From Botrytis cinerea B05.10 (taxonomy: Eukaryota > Ascomycota > Leotiomycetes > Helotiales > Sclerotiniaceae): a DNA stretch of 64,000 nucleotides. Below are positions 55,986 through 64,000 of this stretch, piece by piece (position 1 is the stretch's first letter; each line of letters opens with the position of its first letter). Under the pieces are notes generated by a model. The model saw nothing but the letters and a program-made list of their open reading frames with translations. It ran no database searches and had not been told where the DNA came from. Where the stretch lies: NCBI RefSeq assembly GCF_000143535.2, contig NC_037326.1:183159-247158 (forward strand). Direction: 5' to 3'. The position numbers and the translations under genes are program-made.

Positions 55986-56620
55986 TAATATTCTATTTGA
56001 TTGAAAATCTCTTTATAAGATATTCAAATGTTTTCCTAATATTTTTTTTAATAGCAATTCTTTTTCTATTCAATAATTTATATTTCTCTAATTCAGTTTT
56101 CTATCTAACACTTTCAATTATATTGAAAATTAGAATATTAATAATTATTAAAGCAATGGTTATATTTAATAAATTACTTGCAATCTTAAAATAGTGTATT
56201 TCTCATTTTATAATTTGTATACCTTCAACTATTGTTTCGAATTCTTTAGTAATAACCTTGGCGATGTTATTAATACTCTTTTCAATTGATATATTTGATT
56301 CTATAATCTCAATAAACAATTTTGTTTTCTAAACTATATCCTTAATCAAATTAGTATTATATACAGTCGATATTTCAACAATATTACTTTTGAAGTATTT
56401 AGTAATTAATTTAATAGTATTTATAGTAAAAGATTCAAGTTCTATTTATAATAAGTAATAAGCGTTTTGATTTCAAACTAATCATTTATATACCTATAAC
56501 ACCCCAAACAACCACATTCATTAGAATTTGGAAATTAGAATATTTAATTATAGATCCGAATAGAACAAATCCTTGTTTGGTAATTAAATAAATTAACCAA
56601 AGTATATAAATCATTTTCGA
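55986..56620 (-). pseudogene. Minus-strand relic of a coding sequence, probably a transposon
   Basis: The minus strand gives more than 150 codons with few, RIP-type stops and a charged, helical composition (Glu-Lys-Ser-Ile-Asn-Asn-Ile-Ala-Lys-Val-Ile-Thr-Lys-Glu). The + strand open stretch at 55997-56194 is probably its shadow. It might be a Gag-like or LINE ORF1-like protein, but no motif proves it. Confidence 0.35.
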
Positions 56621-57777
56621 ATATAATTTACTTTTTAATTGTTTCAGAATGGTAAGAGTGAAAATATTATTAATAATATCAAAAGCAATCTTTATATCTT
56701 TATTAAACTTAACTATTTCATTTTATATTTTATATTATTCTAACTTTTCTTTTTCGAATAGTTTATTTATAATTACGATTATATAATCTTAAAGCATAAA
56801 ATAATTAATTACTTTAAAAACTTTTTTGAAATAATTATATACATATATATCATTATTCTTTTATTTTGCATTTATTCTCTTTATTTCATTTTAAATTATT
56901 ATAGATTGATTAATAAAATCTATAACGCGTTATTATTGAAACTTATTATTTATACTATAATTAATATTCAATTTATTCTATTATAACAAATATTAAAGCT
57001 TGTTTATAAAGAATATCATTATAATTATTATTATATACTATAAATATTAAACAATCTGAAATATCTAAAACAAGCCTTAATTATTATAACAAGAAAATAA
57101 TTATTTGTAAATCGAATTTATGAAAAGTTATTAATTTTTATCCTTTTTATTTTTTAAATATCTACATTTTCCTTTTATTAAATTGTTTAATTCCTTTCAA
57201 TAGTTTTATTTTGATACTGTATAAATGAATTTATAATTAATATTAGGATATAATAGATTCTTCTATTATAACATAAACCTAATAAGAATTTGAAATAATA
57301 TAGAAAACCCTAATCTAATTCAAATATATTTATTATAGATCTATAATTAAAAAGTATATATATACAAAAGCATATTGATCCATATCTACTATATAATGGA
57401 ATCTGTATTATAAATAAATATTTATATCTAATTATTAATATTTATATATTACTTTAATATAGATTTAATTTAGGATCAGTATTCATCAATTCGAAAAGAA
57501 ATAAGTTTTGAAAATGAATATAATTGAAATAACAAAAACTAATTTGATTTTAAATCTATTTAAATATAATCTATACTACATATCTAAAATAAATTTTTTC
57601 AAAAAAAAACTAATCAAAATAATTATAGTTTTACTTATAATAATAACTTTTAATATCAATTTCAATAAATTAATATATTTTAATAATTCAAGTAATCTAT
57701 TTCTAATCTGCTTTAACTGTTTATTTATAATTAGTCTTATATATATATTATATAATTTAATATTATATAATCTTTAT
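56621..57777. other. AT-rich relics
   Basis: A 94-codon + frame at 57508-57792 is almost only Ile/Leu/Asn/Phe/Lys/Tyr and follows from composition. No element ends recognised. Confidence 0.3.
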
Positions 57778-57862
57778 ATAATTCTTATATAATTCTTATA
57801 TAATTCTTATATAATTCTTATATAATTCTTATATAATTCTTATATAATTCTTATATAATCTT
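57778..57862. repeat. 11-bp tandem repeat
   Basis: About seven to eight copies of ATTCTTATATA in perfect tandem. Confidence 0.85.
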
Positions 57863-59918
57863 TAATTGATTTCAATTATATATAATTCAAAATTATATAA
57901 TAGATAATAGAGGTTATATATAATAATTTATAAAACTATTAAATTAAATAAATATTATTAATTTAGATTAAAAGAAATTATATTCTTATTAATTATATTT
58001 GAAAGAAAATAAATTAAAATTGAAAAGAATAATTAATAATTCGATATATATATTATATAAATATATATATAATTTATTTTGATTTAGAAAAAAAAAAATC
58101 TGAATTTCAAAAACTTTATATTATAAGGCTTCTTAGCCTTATAACTCTTTTTTATAAATCTATAAAAATGTAAACTATAAATTATTAAATTTGACTTTCT
58201 TATTAAATTTAAATCTAAATTAGTTTTCATTATTTCAATTACATCTTTAAAAATATTCGATATTCCAAATTTATATAAAAAGGATCTTTTTCATATACTA
58301 TTTCCTATATACAAAATTATTAATAATTAATAATAACACCAATTATAACTCAGAAATTGAATTAACTACACCAATAATAAAAGAAAATATATCATTAAAT
58401 AACTCAACTATTATCTTTCTATTACAATAAAAAGATATAATATAAATATCAATTCGAAATTCATATTTGACTTTTCAAAATTTGAAATTAAAAATACAAA
58501 CTTCAAATACAAAATTACAAGTTCAATAATTTAAGCAAATCTTATTAATAACAATTTATAAAGAATATATATTATATTTCTTATTTAAAATAATATAAAA
58601 TATAAAAATAATAGAAAATAGAATATATACATTATTATTTAATAAAACTACAAATCGTTAGATTCTTTGCAATTACAAAATATATTATATCAAATAGTAA
58701 ACATAATATAAAATACTATTCATTTTAATCCTAGATTCTAAAATATCGAAATCTAAAACTAAACTTAAAAAACTATTCGAATAATCCACTTACCAAAAAC
58801 TAATTTCTTCACTTGTTTTTCCATACAAACATAAATATAAATATATTCTTAAAAACATTTTAATCAATTCTTAATATTCAATAAACCTTTCCTTATAAAT
58901 CACTTTTAATAAAGCTATTACTTAAATAAGCATAATTCCCCTTATAAATATATTCTTTTCTATAAAATAGAATATATTTATTTTAACAATTTCTTTTTAT
59001 ATATATAATCAAAAAATAATAAAAACTAAAAAATATAGTTTAATTATTCTTATCTTTAATATAATATAAATAAATACTATAATATAACTGATTCCAAATC
59101 TATTTCTAAAAAGTCTTAGGAATTTTTTAGATTATAATATATATTAAAAATTAAATAGAATTATACCAAGATAATGAAATCCTTTACATAATAATATATA
59201 ATAAACAATAATAATTAAAAATTATTATCTTTTATTTAATAATATATTCCTCACATATATTATACAATTACAAAACAATACTATAATCTTTAAAAATATA
59301 AGAATAATATGTCATATATAAGATTCAACTATTACCAATTCAATTCAATTAATAGAAAATAATTTTCCATAAGTTGAAAATTGACTTAAATTGATTACTC
59401 AAAACAAACATTATATACAATTACAAAAAATTATAAATAATATAATATTTATTTAAGATAAATACTATCAATTATATAAAATATATTAATATATAAATAT
59501 ACAACTTGATTTTATTATTTGTTTATTAATATCAATTAATCAAAATAATATTATAAACTTTTATATCCTATTATAATATAATAAAATATAGAAATAATAA
59601 ACATCAATGAAAATTAATAAATATTAATATAAGGAATAATTATTTTCAATTAGTTATATATCAAATAAATAAGCTAGAATTTGCAGTTTCGCTTTTTCTT
59701 TTTCCTCTTTTTATTACTTATAATAAAATTGTATATTAATTAATAATAAAATTTATATAGAACAAATTAGTATATAGATATAAATCAATTTAAATAATAT
59801 ACATTATATATATAGAATTAATATCTATTAAATCGAAATTTAAAATTACAAAAGTTTATTATAATTTCAATATCAAAATACTAATAAGATTTCTTTTCAA
59901 TATACTTTTATATAATAT
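57863..59918. other. AT-rich relics, nothing resolved
   Basis: No gene, element end or tandem repeat stands out. Confidence 0.3.
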
Positions 59919-60523
59919 AAATTCAATACTCTATTTTTGGGCTACCCCCTTTTTGAATCACTTTTCTATATCAAAAATAATAAAAATTATAATTTTTAAT
60001 TTCTTTCTTTATTAATATTATTAATTAAAATTTAAATTATAAATTATTTATATAAATATAAGCTAATTCTAAGATTTTCAGATTTTTAATAGTTTTTTTA
60101 TAATAAAATATAAATGATTGAAATATTGATTTTCAAATTCGTATAAGAATTATATACAAATTTTAAATTTTATTAATAATATTAATATTCTTTTAATAAA
60201 AATTATTAAAAATAAATTGTAAAGTTTGATTGTATCTTTTTATATAATTGTATTTTAAAATCTAAACTTTGAAATTCTGTTAATTCATTTTAAGATTTTA
60301 TATAAGATTTTAAAATATATAGAGATTAAAAATCAATGATTTCTTTATAAATCAATATTTATTAATTATTTATATATTTTTTTTTTGAGTTTTTTGATTA
60401 TAAATATTTTAAAACCATTATAAAATTTTATAAGAATTAATTCAATTTTAAAAGAAATAATAATATATCAAAATAATTTATTTTGATATAAAAAGGCAAT
60501 TTAAAAATAGGGCATTGAATTTA
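59919..60523. mobile_element. Family B element, copy B2
   Basis: Left end AAATTCAATACTCTATTTTTG and right end (reverse complement AAATTCAATGCCCTATTTTT) form an inverted repeat of about 20 bp. The CTATTTTTGGGCTACC and AAATATTGATTTT parts match B1 at 15859-16596. Confidence 0.6.
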
Positions 60524-62435
60524 AATTTTTAATTATATAAATTGAATTATAAGCTTTTTTATTAATAGAAATAATTTTAATTTTGTATTTGATATATAAG
60601 ACTTTTGTAGTTTAAATAATTAATACAATTTTCTTTAATAAGAATTCGAATTTTATAATATATTATAAAATATATATTTATAAAAAGTAGAATTAACTTA
60701 ATCAAAATATATTTAATATTTATCTATTTTAAATAATTTCAAAAATAAAGATAAAATTTCAATTTCTCAATTTAATTAAGTAAATCTAAAATTTGTTTAT
60801 TTATATTACCTTATATTATTATTTAAGTGATAATCTAAAAACTACAAAAATAGAAGATGGTTTAAGTATATCAGAAGTTAGTATTAATGATATCTTTTAT
60901 CCTAATAATCCCAAAAGAAAAGCTTATATTAAATAATTCTTAAACAAAACAAAATAATAATATACAATATTTAATAAACACAAAAAAATATTATAAAAAA
61001 TAATATATTATCCTAAGCATTTCAATAGTTCATCGAATATACATAATAATAGTTTTGAACCAATTATATAAAATCGAATTAATATATATCTTAAAAAATT
61101 CGGATATGTTATATTTAACAATCTTATAAATAAGATCGATAGTATATTGAATAAGGATACCCTTAAGAAATGAACAATTCTTAAGATAAAATAAAAAAAG
61201 ACTATTTATTCAATTAAAACTTTTATATAAGAATTATACTTATTCTTTTAATCTTTTATAGAAATATTAGCTAAACAATTTCTTATTGATTATCAATAGT
61301 ATAATAACTATTGGCAATAGAATAGTCCTTAAAGACCTCATATTGTTTTCCATTATCTCTAATCCAATAGGGTAGTTTGTTTTTGTTAATATCAGCACTA
61401 TAATAAAAATAATAATTCTAATCACAGATTTAATAGATATTATAAATAAAGAATAAGAGAAATAAATAAAGATATTTATTAAAAATAACCTAAAAAATTA
61501 ATTTATATAAAATAAAAACTTCAAAAAGCAATCAACAATTTATATAATATGCAATTCCAAATAATTCAAATTTATTGAAAGCTTGAAATCTATAACAACT
61601 GAATTATTTTATTCAATATATTTCAATTACAAATCTTTAATTTATATTAATCTTCAAACAATTTTTTCAAAAACGAATAGATTAAACTGAATCTAAAAAT
61701 CTTTGAAAGAAAGTTTGAATAAAATTTCTATAATAATTTTTATAAATTCAACAAAAGCACTATTGCAAATATAAATTGATTATTTATATATATATTTGTA
61801 TTAATAACTAATTTCAATAGAAACTCAAACAATATAATTGAGAAGTAAATACTTAAATCAATAAAGATCCGATTAATATCAATATTAATAATATAATATT
61901 CACTATAATAACAATGCCAATATTTATTACAATAATAATATAGAATAAGATTGCTCTACCTAAATCTAATTATAAAAGTATTATCAATATATTGGAAACT
62001 AACAAATCAGAAATATTAAACAATCCAATAATCAAAGTAATTAAAATTATACCAATTTTTATTCAATATCAAAATAAAATACTATAATACTAATAAGCTT
62101 TAAGAAATCTTGAATATATATATTATAACCAATAATAAAGTTTAAAACAATCTGAAAATACAACTACAAAAAGTTTTATTAACAATTACTTTTATTATAT
62201 TAGATCTAACTATAATAAATCAAATATATTTATTATTTGAATATGCTATATCTGATATTAACCTTCACAATCTAAATTATTTAAAGTTTATATAAAAATA
62301 ATTGATTCAATCAAACCAATAAAAACATTAAAGAATATAAAATTCTCTATTACAAATTTCTTTATAATGGAAATATTATATAATTATATATTCTTAAAGC
62401 AAATACTCATTATATAATATTTATATTATTTAATA
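60524..62435. other. AT-rich relics with a possible coding trace
   Basis: Around 61060-61480 one + frame gives charged, protein-like pieces (Asn-Asn-Leu-Ile-Asn-Lys-Ile-Asp-Ser-Ile-Leu) and Arg-Pro-His-Ile-Val-Phe-His-Tyr between frequent RIP-type stops. This suggests a dead transposon ORF. Not identifiable by eye. Confidence 0.3.
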
Positions 62436-62439
62436 ATTA

Positions 62440-62735
62440 AAAAATTAATTAATTATTATATATCTAATTATTATATATCTAATATTAATATTTTATTTGA
62501 TATTAATTCAAATTCAAGGTTTTTAGAATCTTTTATATATATATAATTATATTTTTATAATTCCAAATTTTTTTTTGATTTAATAATACTTTTTTTATTT
62601 TACTAGTATTCTTTTTTATCAAATTCTATTTTCAGAATTTTATTTGATATTAATTAATATTTCATTTAATTTTAAAACTAATTTATTAAAAATAATTTTT
62701 TTGAATTTTTCAAAATAAATCGGATTGAATAATAT
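62440..62735. repeat. Subtelomeric repeat, copy S1
   Basis: First of three homologous blocks. It shares TAATATTTCATTTAATTTT, TTATTAAAAATAA and AAATAAATCGGATTGAAT with S2 and S3. Highly AT-converted. Confidence 0.8.
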
Positions 62736-62806
62736 AATGTAATTCATTAGTATATAGATTATATTATTATATAAATTATTTGAAAATATATTAAAATTAG
62801 GCCTAA
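62736..62806. mobile_element. Family C fragment between subtelomeric repeats
   Basis: AATGTAATTCATTAGTATATAG through GAAAATATATTAAAATTAGGC aligns to the left 70 bp of family C copy 2. Confidence 0.6.
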
Positions 62807-63142
62807 TTTTTATATATCTAATTCCTATATATCTGATATTAATATTTTATTTAATATTAATTTAAATTTAAAGGTTTTAGGATTTTTTATATATATATAA
62901 TTATAATTCTAAAAAAAATTCTAATTTAATAATACTTTTTTTATTTTATTAATATTCTTTCTTATTAAATTCTATTTTTAGAATATTATCTAATATTAAT
63001 TAATATTTCATTTATTTTTAAAACTAACTTATTAAAAATAACTTTTTCGAATTTTTTAAAATAAATCAAATTGAATGATGTATATTTTGTTTAAATCAAA
63101 CTTAATTCATTTTTGATTTAAAAAAATTAGAATTTCTTGATT
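62807..63142. repeat. Subtelomeric repeat, copy S2
   Basis: Same order of blocks as S3. It extends through TTGATTTAAAAAAATTAGAATTT, the point that in S3 runs into the telomere. Telomere-like words are mutated (AAGGTTTTAGGATT). Confidence 0.8.
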
Positions 63143-63614
63143 TTTTATAAATCTTATTTAGAATTTAAAAGTTTAAAAGCTAATATTTTCGAAATAGCTA
63201 TAATATATTATTATAAGTAAATTTAAAAACTGAATATTTTGAAATAGTTTTTAATATATATATATAAAATTTTATTTTCATTTTTAAGATTTATTTAATA
63301 TTAATAAAAATTATCTAATATTAATTCATTTTTTATATAATATTAAAACTAACAATATAATAATATTATTTTTGAAATATTTAAAGAGTTTTGAGTTATA
63401 TAGTGTTTTCAAATTTTTCAAAAACTAGCTTTTAATTTTAATTATATAATAATTATATAATTTTATAGAGTAAGGGTTAAATTCAAATATTCGAAAATCT
63501 GAAATTGAAATGAATTCTATAATTAAAAATTTATATTAATATTTATATTCAATAGGATTTTATTATTAATATTTAATATAAATAAAACGATATATTTAAT
63601 GAAATATTATATAA
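63143..63614. other. Spacer between subtelomeric repeats
   Basis: AT-rich with shorter pieces resembling the repeat (TATCTAATATTAATTCATTTT near 63311). No full copy. Confidence 0.4.
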
Positions 63615-63940
63615 TACTAACTCCTATACACCTGGTATTAACGTTTTATCTGGTATTAACTCAAATTTAGGGTTTTTAGGGTCTTTTATATATATATAAT
63701 TATATTTTTATAATTCCGAGAAAATTTCTGATTTAATAGTGCTTTTTTTGTTTTGCTAGTGTTCTTACTTATTAAGTTCTATTTTTAGAATTTTATCTGG
63801 TATTAACTAATATCTCGCTAACTTTTGGAGCTAGCTTATTAAAAATAACTTTCTTGGACGTTTCAAAATAAATCAAATTGAATGATATATATTTTGTCCA
63901 AATCGGGCTTAGTTCGTTTTTGACTTAGAAAAATTAGAGT
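63615..63940. repeat. Subtelomeric repeat, copy S3 (telomere-adjacent, least mutated)
   Basis: Retains CCTGGTATTAACG, CTCGCTAAC, GGAGCTAGC and CTTGGACG, where S1 and S2 have A or T. Contains two internal TTAGGG words (63667-63672, 63676-63681) and runs through AGAGTTTAGGG into the telomere. Confidence 0.85.
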
Positions 63941-64000
63941 TTAGGGTTAGGGTTAGGGTTAGGGTTAGGGTTAGGGTTAGGGTTAGGGTTAGGGTTAGGG
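63941..64000 (+). repeat. Telomere, (TTAGGG)10
   Basis: Ten uninterrupted TTAGGG units reaching the last base. G-rich strand 5' to 3' toward the end, as expected for a right chromosome end. Confidence 0.99.

Noticed and set aside
57508..57792. 94-codon + frame as a membrane protein
   Set aside because: Only Ile/Leu/Asn/Phe/Lys/Tyr-type residues appear, as expected by chance in such AT-rich DNA, and it runs into an 11-bp tandem repeat.

Overview
The window is the right-hand end of a chromosome from a filamentous ascomycete. It finishes in ten perfect TTAGGG repeats (63941-64000) on the strand running outward. Short introns (about 68-80 nt) with GT/GC-AG borders, very AT-rich blocks and heavily mutated transposons fit a fungus with repeat-induced point mutation (RIP). 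The gene style would suit the Leotiomycetes, but that is only an impression and I cannot name a species.

Layout. 1-15.7 kb is a mosaic of gene relics and one intact gene (4142-4990), cut up by copies of a ~640-740 bp non-autonomous terminal-inverted-repeat element (called family A here). 15.7-20.5 kb is a nest of repeats. 20.5-27.5 kb is AT-rich with several decayed genes on both strands. 27.5-28.9 kb is one family A copy inside another. 29.5-31.5 kb is a decayed gene for a Ser/Lys-rich protein. 32.5-39.9 kb is a complete but RIP-killed Ty3/gypsy retrotransposon with chromodomain, LTRs and a 5-bp target duplication. It sits inside a 107-bp TG...CA repeat present in two further copies. 42.5-48.5 kb is a GC-richer island holding the best gene of the window, a Ulp1/C48-type cysteine protease with a coiled-coil tail and a GC-AG intron. 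48.5-63.6 kb is almost wholly AT-rich repeat relics. 62.4-63.94 kb holds three copies of a ~300-340 bp subtelomeric repeat, and the copy touching the telomere is the least mutated.

Two themes tie the window together. First, nearly every broken gene has stops at TAA, TAG or TGA codons that one C-to-T change would make from CAA, CAG or CGA, while the surrounding frame stays protein-like. Second, target duplications are still legible, so the order of insertions can be read: A into A, family B and a solo LTR into A, gypsy into the 107-bp element, and A into a J-domain gene. Apart from the protease, the gypsy domains and the J-domain, I could not assign functions. Gene borders of relics were worked out by hand translation and are approximate.
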